Of a DNA stretch of 64,000 nt, positions 1-13,309 are shown in pieces; the first letter of the stretch is position 1; each line of letters opens with the position of its first letter. This DNA is from Acridotheres tristis. Lineage: Eukaryota; Chordata; Aves; Passeriformes; Sturnidae. The translations under genes were made by a program, and so were the position numbers. Below the pieces are notes generated by a model, which was not told the origin of the DNA, did not search any database, and saw only the letters and a program-made list of their open reading frames with translations. The stretch spans positions 91,438,422 to 91,502,421 of the forward strand of contig CM072886.1 of NCBI GenBank assembly GCA_037013685.1, read 5' to 3'.

Positions 1-824
1 TTTGAGGAACATCACTGTGTCATGACCCTCAGGAGTGAAGGCTGAGGAAGCTTGGGACATAAAATATGTCAAGCCTGCACAGAACAAAAAGATTGCAGGA
101 ACATTTCAAGTGTTACTTGTTTATAAATCTAAAAACTCCACAAAATTGCAGAACAGTTTAAGTTTTCCAAATCAGTGAGATTTGTGATAATGCACAAAGT
201 GAGAACACATATCTTGAATGTAACTTGGGAAATTAATTTAGTTGCAAAACAATGATTATTTTGGAAAGATGTCAATTCTTTCTACAATAGAAACAAACCA
301 GTCTCTGCTAGCATGATGAATGCTGCATTGGTGTCATCTGGTGGATGTCTGGCATAGTATCTATGCAAATAAAGCCAGAATCAGTCAAAAATCATATTTT
401 GGGAAGCATTGCACCCTTTTCTTTACCATTTTCTCCATCCTTGCAAAGGAAACACTAGAAAAGTGTTTCTAAATCAAGCCCTTAAGATTCCTTTCCATGC
501 TATTCTAAAGATCCTGGATGTGTCGAGACTTGCTGAAATGTCTCTATCTCCAGAAGGATGAAGCAAAACAAACTATTGTTTTATAACTTTATGCATAATT
601 TCGAGAAAACTGAAGATTTTTGAAAAAGGTGTTCGCACCCGTTTTCTTCAGCTGGTATAAATTGGTCTGCATCCTTTAATTTCTGAATTTATACCTGGTA
701 AAACTGCACATAGGTTTGGTGCTATCAAATAGCCCCACAGGAAACTGCAAGATGACTATCCAATTTAGCACCACTCTGAAGGTATATCTTGTATCCAATG
801 TAATATTCTGATCCAGAGTTATGA

Positions 825-849
825 CAAAACAAAAACAAAAACAAAAACA
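825..849. repeat. (CAAAAA)n short tandem repeat
   Basis: About four copies of a CAAAAA hexamer lie in a row, three of them perfect at 830-847. On the minus strand this reads as alternating Phe and Cys codons inside a chance open frame, which explains the odd Cys-Phe run in that translation. Confidence 0.85.
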
Positions 850-3800
850 GGTCTTCTGGACCGGAAGCACAGCCCTAGCTTGCCTGTGCTTACTGCAGCT
901 CCCTATGGATAGAGGTGGATTTGCTTTCTTTGCAGAAAGCCACCTTTGGGGAGAGCTGGTACACTTGGTGATATTGACTGCCCCACCTTGAGCTGTTAAT
1001 AGCACCCAATAATATTCTTGTCTCCCTGCCAGCAATTGCAAGGTGGAGGGTAAGGATGCAGAGAAACCATCATTTGGGGAGTTATACACCTTTAATGTCA
1101 CTTTTACTCCACCTGTGGCACGGAGTTTCTGCACTGATGGCCAGGATCCAAGTCCTTCTCAGACTTCTAGCATGTGCACTGCAAACAGAAATATTTGTAC
1201 ATTGTCATCCAGTGTTGCTCAAGGTAACCAATATTACCATAAAAAGGAGACCAGTGGTGCTCATTTTTTGCAGCGTTTCTATGACAGCCCCCACTGTATT
1301 TTGGCAGTCCACGTGATTCTCGTGCTCAGATGCCAGGCTTATATACATAAAATATAATAGTCTGCACTAAAACGAGCAATATTTGCCTGGCATTTATGGT
1401 GGTAAGTAGGTGTTGGGCTTTATGTCTGGCTCTGCTCTGTGTTTGGGAAAATCAAGTCACTGCTAAGCAGGAGGATGTATGTGTAAATATGAAAAATATT
1501 TCTAAATTTCTGGAGTGCCTTCTGATTACGAAAAGCTGTGGAGGAAGAATGGGAGAGTCACAGTTGACTAAGATGGTTGGGGAAAACTGAAAATTTTTAA
1601 AAGGAGAGACTCATTGGCATGAGGCTAAAGGATGTGCCTTTTTAAAAAGATCCAAAATTCCTAGGAAACTTGCACCTTGGTCACTATGCAGTATATCCCT
1701 GTAGTGTCCTTCAGCTCCAGCTGCAGCTAGAGGAACACTGACCTTTGATAAATGAAATCTCAGAGTGGATGTGTGAGAGGCAGGGGGATAGTGAACAAGT
1801 CTCATACCAAAGCATAAATATTCTTTTTTCCAAAGGTAAAATGGTAGTGTTGCATAGAAATTCCCTTGGATAATTGTAGAGGTTCCACCCATAAGGATGA
1901 GGAATTCAACTCTGTCTCTAGCCAGGGAGGGAATTTTGTAGCTCTGTGAAAATCCCTGTTGTAGCTAAGCTGACTGCCTGCAGCTGCCTTGGGTGGTTAG
2001 CAAAAGTAGGTTAACTCTACTTTGTACTGTACAGAGTAGGCTACACTGAATCTTACCTTTTGTAAAGAATAAATAATAAAATATCCATTTCTTCTTGGCA
2101 TGTTTAAAATGTATAGACAAAATAGAAGTTCCTGCTTTGGTGTTTGTATAATGCCTGGTTGGTGACTAAGGCACTCTATGATGACACAAACAATTAAGGT
2201 AATTTTTCTTTCTTCTTTACTTAAGGAAACATTGATAGATATTAGGATTCATAAAAATCTATGGTGGGTAATAAAGGAACTGTGTTGCCTGCCAGATTTA
2301 GAGTAAATTTGGTAGCAAATAAACATGCCATTAGAAAACATGTAGCTGCAAAGGAAAAATCTTCTCTGTTTATCTCCCTCCATACTTGAAAACTCTGTCC
2401 TTGATCCACTGATACACCCTGGACCAAAAATTCCCCTCAAAACAAGCCTAAAAACAATGTTACGGAACAAAAATACCCCGATTATTAGTTAAAGAAATTG
2501 AAAATGTAAGTCCAAAGTAGGTCAGCTTTAACCAACTGACACAACTTCTAAGGTCAGGAAAAGCTTCAGTAATAGTTTGTATTCCTTTGCTAGGGAAATT
2601 ATTACACAGTAATGTCTTGGGGCTGTGTGTTTGCTGGTGCTGCCAAGACAAGTAATTTCTGTGTGTGCTGTGAGGAGCATTCCTTCTCTATCATATGACT
2701 ACGAGATAGACATAATGCTTCACTGTAACAGCACTGACTCACCCTGTGGTTTACGCCAACACTTAATGTCATTCATGCTTAATAAAACTGCAGGGTTCTG
2801 CTTTTCCACCCACTTTTTGTTATTTTTCTTGAAACCTACCACAGCACAAGAGAAGTTAGGGCAGCTTGATATAAAATGCTTATTTTATATTCTCCATTCA
2901 AATCTATTTGACAGTATTCCTGAGAAAAAGTTGTCTGAACAGCCACACACAGATGGCCAGCACACAGCTGAATGGCTGCAGCATTCTTTTCAGAGGAATA
3001 GGTATATCTGGTCATCTGATTGTCTAGTCTTTTTGTTTGAATTGCAAAGTTCATTTGGAAATCATAAATTCATGCAAGCCAAAATTCCCCCCAAAACCCC
3101 TCCAGCTCGGATCAGCAAACTGACCCACTTCTGTTCTCCTCAGCTCAAACCCACCTTTACACCAGCTGCCATGCTTCCTTTGAATGACTGATGTGAAGAG
3201 GGTCTGTTAAATATTGCAGGTAAAGACCTTATTAAAAAAATATTAAATCAAACATCTTTTCCTGCAACGCTGTAAGCCCAAACACAACAGCAGCAGTGTG
3301 GTAGCTAATGAGAAATTCCATGCTGATGCACCTCAGTTCCCAGCTCCGAGATGTACTGGAAGAAGGCAAATGCCAGCTCTTTATGCCACCTCTTAATGCC
3401 ACATTATGCTTTGCCCTACACACACGTCCAGAAGGATTTCACTCCGTTTGAGCAGTGAGCAGCTGTAATTCCAGCTCTCTCCCCTCTAAGTAGAAGCAAT
3501 GAGGAAATGGAATGGGCCTGAGGATTGCATGGCTCACAGAACAGCAAGGATGGGTGGGCTGTGGTAGCTTTCTTCAGGCTGTGCTGCCAACACACCTGAA
3601 CAGCAGCGGGAAATCCAGTGGCAAAATCCTGAAATTGTAGTAGAGTGTGCAATTTTCATGGACTGTGAGAATATAACATCTAGTGAAATTAGAGGGGTTC
3701 TGCATTTAGTTTTTATTGTAGTAAAAGAGAGTGGAGTAAAAAAAAATTGTATTTTGCTCCTGTGTTCAGTTCCTGAAGTCTTATGCCCCAGCAGGGATAT

Positions 3801-5580
3801 TGGAAATACACAAGATTTGGTGCACTTTTCTTTCTCCCAAATGGAACAAAATTATCATTCAGAAATATCTGTAGCAGTTCCAGGAATAAACTGTCTCCCT
3901 TATTGATTTAGCAATACCAAGGCAGCGGAAAATTCTCAGTTCTATATAGAGGGAATTGTCCCAGTTTTCATTGCAGCAACGGAACTGAAATAGCCAGTTC
4001 CAGTAAAATATTATTTTATTAAAACCATTATAATTGCACATTAACTGTTTGTGTGTTTCAGTTCTTCTCCTCTTCCCAGTCTGAAAAGAAATAAAGTCAC
4101 ATCTTTCAGTATTACTGTTCTTTCAGTGAATTAGTAAACTGGCTTCTCTGTGTAGTATCGGCTTGATTAACAGCTACCATACTCAAATGCATGACCTCCT
4201 TGCTCAGGGAGCCTTTTAGGGAGAGTGTGGAGTGTGCATATAGATGTGATAATGAGTGGGTGAGACACACATTTGTGCCAGTCTTTACCTCAATAATAGT
4301 ATCTTTCCTTTTTCCCCCCCCAATTAATAATAAAACAAACCTGAAGAACTCTGAACAACTAAGGGTTTTTCATTGCTGGCTTTTAAGATATACAAAGAAT
4401 TCTGCCAGTATATGTGATCATTACAGAATATTCCCACAAGAAACAGGGCTATGTTGCTTTAAAGCCTTCTATATTTAATATATTTGTTTTGGGCTCTCTT
4501 GTGAAAACTGTCAGAAGAAAAAGAAGAGACAGCCTGTGTGTAATATATAGTTTGATCATTCAAACATGGTGAAAAATGGTATCTGCTCTCTGTAGATAGA
4601 AGCACATTTTCAGCTAAAACAAACCTGTCTTCTGCTTTTTGTTTGATGCAGAGAGGAGTGCTGTTCTGATTAGAATAGAGTACTTCAAATAAGGGAAGTT
4701 ACTTTTCATAGCTCTGACAGGCACTTCTCTGCCTGAATAGGTCACTAAACCTTTATGTGCTTCAGTTTTATTATTTGTAAAATAATTCTTATTTATCTCA
4801 GAAGGATATACTGAGACTAAATAGGACTTGAAAAAGCATATTTAGATCTCCAGTAAAAACACTGTAAACATGGGACACATTGTCTATTTGGAAAAATAAG
4901 TTGAAAAGTAAAATGAAAGTAGAAAAAGTTTTTAAAGGGAGATTTAAAATTTTTGTTAGATTTTTCTACTTATTCCTGGCTCATTTTCATCAGTGTAGCC
5001 TGGTAATAAAAACCAAAGCTAAGTGTTGCTATAGGAAGGAATGACACATGCTGTTTTCTCCTCTCTAGCACCCTTACAGTATTTGGCGTTGTTGACAGGT
5101 ACCTCAGGGTTTTGGAACAGAAATTACTCAGAACACCAAATATTGCACCAGGGTCATACTTGGCATTTGCTGTTCATCTGTTCCCATGCAGAAGGACTCT
5201 CTTCCAATGTCATTGGAAGAGCCACAGTCAGCAGCAAGGTGTGCAGCCCGAGTTTGGTTTAGGTCCCATCATTGCTCCTGGCTGGCAGGGACAGAGGGAG
5301 AGCAGGAAGGAGATGGCCAGAGCTGTTCCACAAGGACTGGGATGTCTTGGGCAGAGAGTGCTGGTGCCTCTCGGAGACACCAACCCCCTTGGAGGGATCT
5401 GAGGCCCCGGGTTTCAGTCAGATGTCCTACAGTGTAGCTGTTTGGCTTTCCCTGACAAAATGGTATCTGAGCTAAATCATTCAGTACTTTACCTTAGGCC
5501 TCATGTCCTACTGCCATGAGTTTATTTAAAGGATCCCCATCTCCTTTCCAGCTATCACATAAGGCAGCAGACATACACAT

Positions 5581-5615
5581 CTGTTGTAGATACACATCCG
5601 TTGTAGATACACATC
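5581..5615. repeat. Two-copy 17-18 bp tandem duplication
   Basis: The motif TTGTAGATACACATC occurs twice back to back: an 18-bp copy at 5581-5598 and a 17-bp copy at 5599-5615. It is a minor local duplication with no sign of function. Confidence 0.75.
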
Positions 5616-6475
5616 CAGATTTATTTTCAGGTTTCTCGTTTCAAGGCTTTCTTTTTTGGTCAGAGTTCTTCAGCTTGAATGGTGCTCCATGTGAGTCATC
5701 CATGTTGCATTCAGCTCAATACCCTCAGGGCCAAATAAGAGATGGCATCTGGCATACAGAAGAAAGAAAGTTATGTACAAAGCAGTCACCATACTGCAAA
5801 GAAGCACTTGAAACCAAATGGCTGAATTATGTCCCTGTGGGTTGATATTCTAGAGAGGGTCACAGAAGAGAAAAAAATAAAACCTGTTCCTACCTCAGTC
5901 TTATTGAGACCAGACTAGGATTACTCAGGTGCATAACTGTTTGTTCAAAAGCACTGCATGTCATTAAAATACTATTAAATTTTTGAAGGCTTGTTTTTGC
6001 TCATATAAACAAGTATTCTCCACCTAGTATCTTAAAGTGGAAAAAAATGCATCACCACAAGCAGTTTTATATTAGCTTTAGGTATTGTTGGTTCTATTTA
6101 ATATTAGGAGTCCATATAAGTATTTTGAGGACAAGCTACATTGGGGTTGCTGACTGGCAAGCTGAACAATCCATACTAGGACTGGGAAATTTCCAAGTGA
6201 TCTAACCCAACTTTTGTAACTATGGTTGACATCATCTTGGGGATGTTCTCCTCACCTAGCCAGTGACAGCAGCTGCTGCCTGAAGAGCCCCTTTTATTCT
6301 TTACTAGTATGTTAATCTCAGTTTATGTTCTTAGCTAGTCATCCTGACTGCTCACAACATCAAGATCTCACACAGATGACCTAGAAAAGAAAGAGGGAAA
6401 AAATAGGCAGAACAGAAAACCATGCAAAGCTCTCTCCTGTCATGTCAGAGCAACCGATGTTATCACAGATTTGTA

Positions 6476-7200
6476 GAATCATAGATTCATAAAATCATAG
6501 AACGCCCTGGATTGGAAGAGACCTTAAAGATTATCTAGTTCCTGCTTAGGCAGGAGCACCTTCTACTAGACCAGGTCCCTCACAGCCTCATCCAACCTGG
6601 CCTTGAACACTTCCAGGGGGCATCTACAGCATGTCTGGACAATCTGTTGTTGTGTCTTACCACCCTCAGACTATAGCACTTCTCCCTAATATCTAGTCTA
6701 AAGCTACTCTCTTTCAGTGTAATGTCATTACTCCTTGTCCTATCACTACATGACCTTGTAAAAAATTCTTCAACCTTCTTGGGGGTCTTAGCTACTGGAA
6801 GGTGCTGTATGGTGTCCCCAGAGCCTTCTCTACCTCAGGCTGAGTAACCATGGCTGTCTCAGTCTGTCTTTATAGGAGACATGCTCCAGCCCTTTGATCA
6901 TCTTCATGGCCTCCTCTGGACTCCCTAAAAGGTCAATGTCCTTAGTTTTGGAGCCCCTGGAGCTGGATGTGGTGTTCCAAGTGGGGTCTCACCAGGGCAG
7001 GGCAGAGCTGAAGGGCAGAATTCCCTCCCTTGTCCTGCTGGCCACTCTGCTTTTGATGCAGCTTACAATAGGTTTGGCTTTCTGGGCTGTGAGTGCCCAT
7101 TGCCAGGTCGTGCTGAGCTTCTTATCAGCCAACACCCCAAAGTCCTACTCCTCAGGGCTGCTTTCAACCCATTTTCCATTCTTTCTTTCCATTTTAGCAT
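6476..7200 (-). mobile_element. CR1 LINE, 3' segment, reverse orientation
   Basis: This is a 5'-truncated copy of the CR1 non-LTR retrotransposon, inserted so that its 3' end faces the window start. The degenerate CR1 octamer tail is visible at 6476-6504 as repeats of TCATAGA and ATCATAGAA. It is followed by the conserved 3' segment reading GGAAGAGACC-TTAAAGAT-ATCTAGTTCC. Inward from the tail come the usual CR1 blocks: AACCTGGCCTTGAACACTTCC, then CTCCTCTGGAC, then GTGGGGTCTCACCAGGGCAG, then CCTTGTCCTGCTGGCCAC. Stop codons and small indels break every frame, so this is a dead copy. Its 3' end differs clearly from the copies at 51138 and 55796, so it belongs to another CR1 subfamily. CR1 copies are normally 5'-truncated, which fits the abrupt loss of similarity near 7200. 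Confidence 0.95.
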
Positions 7201-10200
7201 ACATCTAGCTGATTCCCATTAGCCACTGCAGGATTAGCAGAATATAAAGTTGCAGTATGAGCAACCAATAATTTGCAAATAATCCAAGCCATTTGGTGCT
7301 ACTGCATATCTCTTACATATTTATATGCTGTCTAAAATGCTAGATATCATTACTCACATTCTTTAGTATGTCTGCATATCTAAAATTGTGTAGATTATAT
7401 AGTGTTGTTCCACTGTAAAAGTGGGAAGGAGCAGTCCATAATTCCTTCTGGAATCCACTCATCAATTAAGAGGTTGTGGTAACACATGCTGCATAACAGA
7501 GGCCAAAGTACCTCATCCAGCAATTTACTCTGAGTTGGCATGGGTTTTCAAGGAAGACCGAGTTCAGACTTTATCCCTCCCTATACAAGTGATTTTATCA
7601 ATTAATTAACCTCAGCAGTCATGATTTGTGCTGTGCTTCAAGTGAGCATTTGCCTAACGTGTGTTTCCATGCACTGGAACACATGACCTTTTGTTTGCTG
7701 TTTACGTGGGCTTTTTTTCCTAAATAAAAAAACTACCTTCAATCAAAAATCCTTTATAGTACAGGAGCTCTTAAACAGCTTGCAATTCACCTCACAACCT
7801 TCTTAATGGCACTTGCAACAAAACCATGAAGAATTGGAGTTTGCCTCCTCAGAGCAACTGAGGTAAAGTGGACACAGCTGGGGTGTGCAGGGCTGCCCTG
7901 AGCTGGAGCAATAGGGGTGTACTGCCAGAAAAAAACCCTAGAGATGCCACTCACCAAACTTCCAGGGCTCCCTCTGACCCAGAAACTTGAATTTTGCACC
8001 TAAAAAAAAGACAGAAGAGCCTGAGGTAGGCATATGTCTCATTCCAGTGTGGGCTCCACACCTTGTCAAGAGACGTACCTGGGCCCAGAAGCTCAGAAAT
8101 ATTACAGCTGTTTTGGCATCCTCTTGGCTACTCAAACACTTTTTTTTGGAGAAGGGATATTGCCCTACTTGGTGTTGGTTTGACTCAACTAGTGCTCAGG
8201 GGAGCACAAGCAGCCATACTACATCTTCTTCTAAAAGTTGCACAGGAGGAGAGTTATTTTTTCCCCTTGGGCTAAATACGAACAAAAGTGTGGAAACTGC
8301 ATCCTTTCATATATTCTGAATAGTGCTAAATATATTCTCACCTGCTATGTATGTGCTCCATTTTTATGTAAATATAATAGTTCTGATAGCATGGTGCAAC
8401 CCAAAGTTTATTTGAGGGCAAGTTTATGAAAGAAATGTCTTTTTTTCCTCTGGGCAAGGAGGAACCCTATAGTAGCCAAAAATTTCCAGAGATAAGGTGT
8501 CTTATCTCATTTACCTAGAACCTAATGCATCTGTATTTTTAAAGCCCAGAGCACAAAGGACACTGTATTTTGAACAAATTTAGTAGCTCAGCTAACATTT
8601 GTGTTCCCTACATTTTGTACAGTTCAAATGTGTTTTTCAAAGGAAAAATGCCTTGTAAAAAACTCCCTTTTCTATAATTTTAGGTGATTTGTGGGGAATT
8701 CTTTAACCTAATTCCCCTCTGGGTAATTTTGACAATGGAAAATGATATGCCTGTACTATTTACAGAAGTTTGGTCTGTGATGAGAGAACAAAAAGTGCAG
8801 TATAATTAGAGAGACATTGAGCCACACTATTTAATCGATGAAGAGTTCTGACAACAAAGTAGAGTTATCCCTAGATCTTTTTTATTCTCTGGAAGATAAT
8901 ATGTAAGTGTGACAATCAGATAAACATATCAGAAAATTATTAGCCAAATCTTGGTAACAGTTGTACCATTGAAATTTCGTGGTTCAAAGACTTTGGTTGG
9001 GTTGTTTTTAAGTGTTTCTCCTCAATCTCTACCATATTGGTGATCTATTTTCAAATCAAGTGAAACATTCCTCAGCTCACAAGACCTTTTCCTTCTTGAT
9101 AAGAGAATTTAATAATGAAGAAAAATGATAATTTTCTGATGTTTGGTTTGTTTATTACCTTTCTTAGCTTGGAAAGGCCAATAAAATTAAAAAAAAAAAA
9201 AAGAACTGTGAGAACTTAAAGATATTATACAAAAATAATTTAGTACCTCATTGCATGTTCAGAGTTACATGTGACCACTGTTGAGTCATCTGTTTTGGTA
9301 TTGTGGTAAATTTGATTTAATCTTTCTAAAGCTATGCCTGATAAAAAGACATCTGCTTCTCTTCACTGCTCTGACATTTTGTCTTGAATATATCCATTCA
9401 TGGTAGACATTTACAGTTTCATATTCCTGTAACAGTCATTGGGAATTCAAAGGAATGCCCTTGCTTGCCCAAAACGCAGGATTTAGTGAAAACTATGTGA
9501 TGGATCAGAAATAGCCATTCACTTTTAGACCTTTGACTTCAGTGGGCTGAATTTGAAGCAAAGACTGATCTTTCTCAACTCCTTTCTATTTATGGCTATA
9601 TCAAAGCCAGAATTTTTTAAAGCCATGTAGAAACAAAAACAGAGGACTTTGCATAAGCTTTGAACAAAGATGCACATGTAGATGGGAAAAGTGAGCCTAA
9701 ATATGGTGAAAGAGCAACAACCATTAGAAAGGTGAACATCAAGAATATCTTTTCCCCGATCAGAGAGGTGACATCTCCTGAGAAAGTATGTATCTAGGAG
9801 ATAAGAAGACTTAAGAATAAGAGCTAGCTTAGCGTTAGCAGCAAAATAAGTTGTCAAAAAAATCGTTGTAATTTTCCCCAAATAATTAAAATGGATTAAG
9901 TAAATCTTAAAAAAAATGACTGGGAGAAGAGGCCTTGTAGAATAAGAAGATAACCATCACAGCATTGCATGAAACATTCAGGACATTGAGTTACTGGCCT
10001 TTTTACTGAATTAAGATAAAAAAGGACTCTTTCTGTAATCCTGATTTTGTTATCATCTTACTCATAGAGTAATTTTAAGAATAATTCAGTAACTTGAATG
10101 ATGCAGTTTAGTATACAATGAGCTTACCCTTTCTTCTGTTTAAAATTTAATATGCAATAATTGATGGTTGTCCACCTTACACCTTGCTGTACATGATAAT

Positions 10201-12838
10201 GAGTAGCCACAAGTCCCTTCCACTGATTTTTGGATGTCAAAACCATAATATAGGGAGTCACAACCAATAATAACAATTAGATTGCACTACTGGGCTACTG
10301 TCAGAACAGTTCTGAGTAGCGACCACATCTGTCACTGCTTTTTACTTTAATGATATCCAAATCTCCTCTTGAAACTCACTGAATGGATGTTAAGAAAGGA
10401 GGCTTAAATAAAAAAATCTCATTCTAACAAAAAAAAATCAGTATAACATTTTTGAGGCTCAGGGCTCAAATGGAGGGGGAGGTTATTTCCTTTGCTTCAA
10501 AAGAAAGTAGCTAGATTCTAATCTTGCTTCCACTGAAGTAACAGACTTCATCATACAAAACAGGGAGAGAGAAATTCACTTTGTTTAATAGCTGTAGTTT
10601 CAGTTCTTAGTGCTTTTGTTTCCTTAGAGATTTACATGCTTGTAGATAGGCATACATTTTCTGATAAACACATCTCATTCTACTTCCTTTGCTTTCACAG
10701 GTTGAGGTTTAAAAAGTGCTCATGCATTCCTTCATCTTTTGTTTTCCTTCCAGTGCTAATGAAAAAAGCAGGGCTGCTGCAATATCATATGCAGGAAAAA
10801 AACAATAAAACCCTGACTTGAGATGTTCCTCACCAGTTACCTTGCCTAAATAAATTTATTGGCTATGATTATAACAAATCAAAACAATGATATTGGGAAA
10901 CAAACTATACACTCAACTGCTACCAAATACTGATGTTGTTGTCACAAGTTTTATTACATCATGCTCTTTTTCTTAATTTCTATAACTGTGGCAATAATTA
11001 TAAACAAACATTGCCAAACAAGCATGGTACCTCTAATTTTTTTAATGTGCTGTGGTAAGATAACAAGGTTGATATCCTTGGTCTGGTAGATTGTGTCAAG
11101 AACCTGCAAGATTCATCTTTCCAGCATGTCTGTATAAACCTATTATCAAATCGTCTCAAAATCTTCAATGAATTTAACCTCCCAGTGCCTTTGTGAAATA
11201 GAACACTCTCATAATTATCACTTTGTGTATTTGGAAGTAAGCATCACAAGTAAGACCACGAGCAAGAAAAAGCATAAGACCAAGATTATTAAAGCTACTA
11301 AAATGTACCTGCACTCAGGAGCACATAAATTAGGTTTAGATGCTTAAGTCCTCCTGAAACCACAGATCCAAATAACTACAGCATCCCTCTGACTCAAAGC
11401 AGAGCCAGGAATGATTCATAGTCATCAAACTATCCTCTTGGGAAATGCTGTGGATCTGATCAAGATGAATCTTGGGGTTTTTTACCTTGTTGAAACTAGT
11501 TCTGTCTAGTAATTGCCAAAAAGCCCCTACTCTACAGCATAGCAGCTATGTTACTGCAGGATAGTGGGAATTGGCACTTACCCAGAGGATGGAATTGTTC
11601 TGAAGGAGACCTTTTCTTTAGGTCTTTCTTTCATTAATAACCGTGAGAAGATCACACTGTGGAAGTTCATTCTGATATCCTGTTCATTGAGTAGCAATCT
11701 CAGATTTAGGCAATTGTTTAAAAGGGTACAGAATAGGGAAATAAATCAGCATTGGTGTCAGTTTGTTTTATTTCAATAATGGTCACCATGGAAACAAAGT
11801 CACTGACCTATTTCTTTTCATACATACAAGTAAACACCAGGGTTTCCAATTTTCATACACACCATCTTTCATGCCAACAATTTACCTTACAGAATGCCCA
11901 CAATGTACTATCATATTGGAACTCACAGCTTTTCCTTAAAGGGCTTTTTTACTTTCTGCCAATTTCCTTCACCAGGGAGGCAATGAAAACTTAGTATTGT
12001 CATGGTAATTCCAGACCTCTTCTAGTTTCACTACACCTACACTTGCACATAGGTGCAGTGACTGTAAACCAGCAACCTAATAGCTGTATGATTAGATGTG
12101 CTTCAGCAGTCATGTCTAACTCATCAGATTAATTTCAGATTACTTTATTCTGCATTTTTTGAAAATACTGGTCAGTGTTACTACACAACAACATCTTTCT
12201 AATGACAAGCTAGCTGCCATTATATGAACATCTTCTGCTTCCAGTGGAGAAGGCCTCTCCTCTTTACTCCCCATCATGGCACTCTTTAAACAAATTAGTA
12301 CCACTGACCTGGCTTGTGCCATACTGTTCAGAACCTGTGGTTTCATTCTTGGCTTTTTGTATTTACATAATTGACATTGATTTATTTGCACTTAGATAAG
12401 CTGTAGGTGTCAAGAGCTCACAGGTAACATTAACCAGATGACACTCAAAGTAAGTGTGTATGTGTAAGATCAACATGTTCTTACTCACACAAGGAAGAAG
12501 ATAATGGAGTTTGCAAGGAATACTGCAAAACCATCAGACTGGACTGCCACTTCTTCTTTTATTATTGAGCACAAAATAACACCCTCTCCCTAAGCATTTA
12601 CTGCGTGTGCTGTGTGCGTGCAGTGCACTGTGGCCTCAAGGATAATCACCCACATGTGTGGGGAGAGAGAGACAAATCACATGGAAATGCAGAAAAGTAA
12701 AACAATATGATATTTGCTACATTATGGCCTCTGAAACTATGTCCTGTGCTTGTCTCATTTCAGTAACAGTTAAATAATCTAGCACATTAGCTGCATATTC
12801 TAGGCTAAATGCACTGCTAGAGTAACTCTAGAGATGTA
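7201..12838. other. unique non-coding stretch
   Basis: No gene or dispersed repeat can be recognised. The stretch contains an A14 run at 9189-9202 and a small inverted repeat at 10294-10320. Open frames are short and mostly open at non-ATG codons. The 118-codon minus-strand frame at 9525-9881 has no recognisable motif. Confidence 0.55.
10294..10320. other. Short inverted repeat
   Basis: The core TCAGAAC-A-GTTCTGA (10301-10315) is a perfect 7-bp odd palindrome. It is extended by GCTAC at 10294-10298 pairing with GTAGC at 10316-10320, leaving a two-base bulge on the left arm. Steroid receptor half-sites need a three-base spacer, and this core does not have it, so I do not call it a hormone response element. 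Confidence 0.6.
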
Positions 12839-13309
12839 ATGAATATACTGTCTTCTCCTTTAAGCAATTTAAATCCATGTAACACCATTGAATTTGATGG
12901 CATTACTCCAAGACTAAATAGATATAACTATGAACAGAATTATCTGACTGAACCAAGCTGTTCAGAAAGAAATCAAAGACGTGCCAAAGAGCCAGTGCCT
13001 TTCATTTTGTATTTCTGTGACAAGCCTGACTGCTGTATCCTTCACAGGCGTTTTAGGTTTAAGTTAAAGGCATATGAAAATAGTTGTTTTAAGTCAAGTT
13101 CATCCACATCACTGCTCATAGCAGTCAATATATGCATTTTACCTGACATGGGAATTGAATGTTGTCTAGGTTACTTTATAGGGAGATTTGTTGGATTCTG
13201 GTTTTTTTTCAGCTGCTATTATTTCTGCAATCTACTAGGCAAATGTGGTTACAATTTCCTAAGTCCCATTGCCCAAATTTACTTAAACTGCTTCATAAAC
13301 AGAATTTAA
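12839..13309 (+). other. Unrecognised 156-codon open frame
   Basis: This is an open frame with a true ATG at 12839 and 156 codons. The translation has a polar first half and a Cys- and aromatic-rich second half with two hydrophobic patches around residues 90-105 and 115-135. I recognise no domain. The ATG follows a T-rich context, and I see no promoter, convincing splice site or poly(A) signal that would define a transcript. In AT-rich DNA of this length a frame this long is not far beyond chance. It is listed because it is one of the longest ATG-initiated frames in the window; a coding role is doubtful. Confidence 0.1.

Larger units (their letters stand above)
1..6475. other. unique non-coding stretch
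   Basis: No recognisable gene or dispersed repeat is seen here. The stretch is AT-rich with many short homopolymers and a small (CAAAAA)n tract near 830. The longest open frame, 2625-3191 plus strand, has 188 codons but opens at GTG, its first ATG is about 30 codons in, and its translation resembles no family I know. A locally G+C-richer patch at 5240-5420 has few CpG dinucleotides and no promoter-like organisation. Intronic or intergenic DNA is the simplest reading. Confidence 0.6.

Noticed and set aside
9189..9202. A14 run as the poly(A) tail of a processed pseudogene
   Set aside because: No cDNA-like sequence precedes it; the same holds for the A14 run at 20601-20614.
10294..10320. Palindrome as a glucocorticoid or androgen response element
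   Set aside because: The half-sites overlap with no three-base spacer, unlike real elements.
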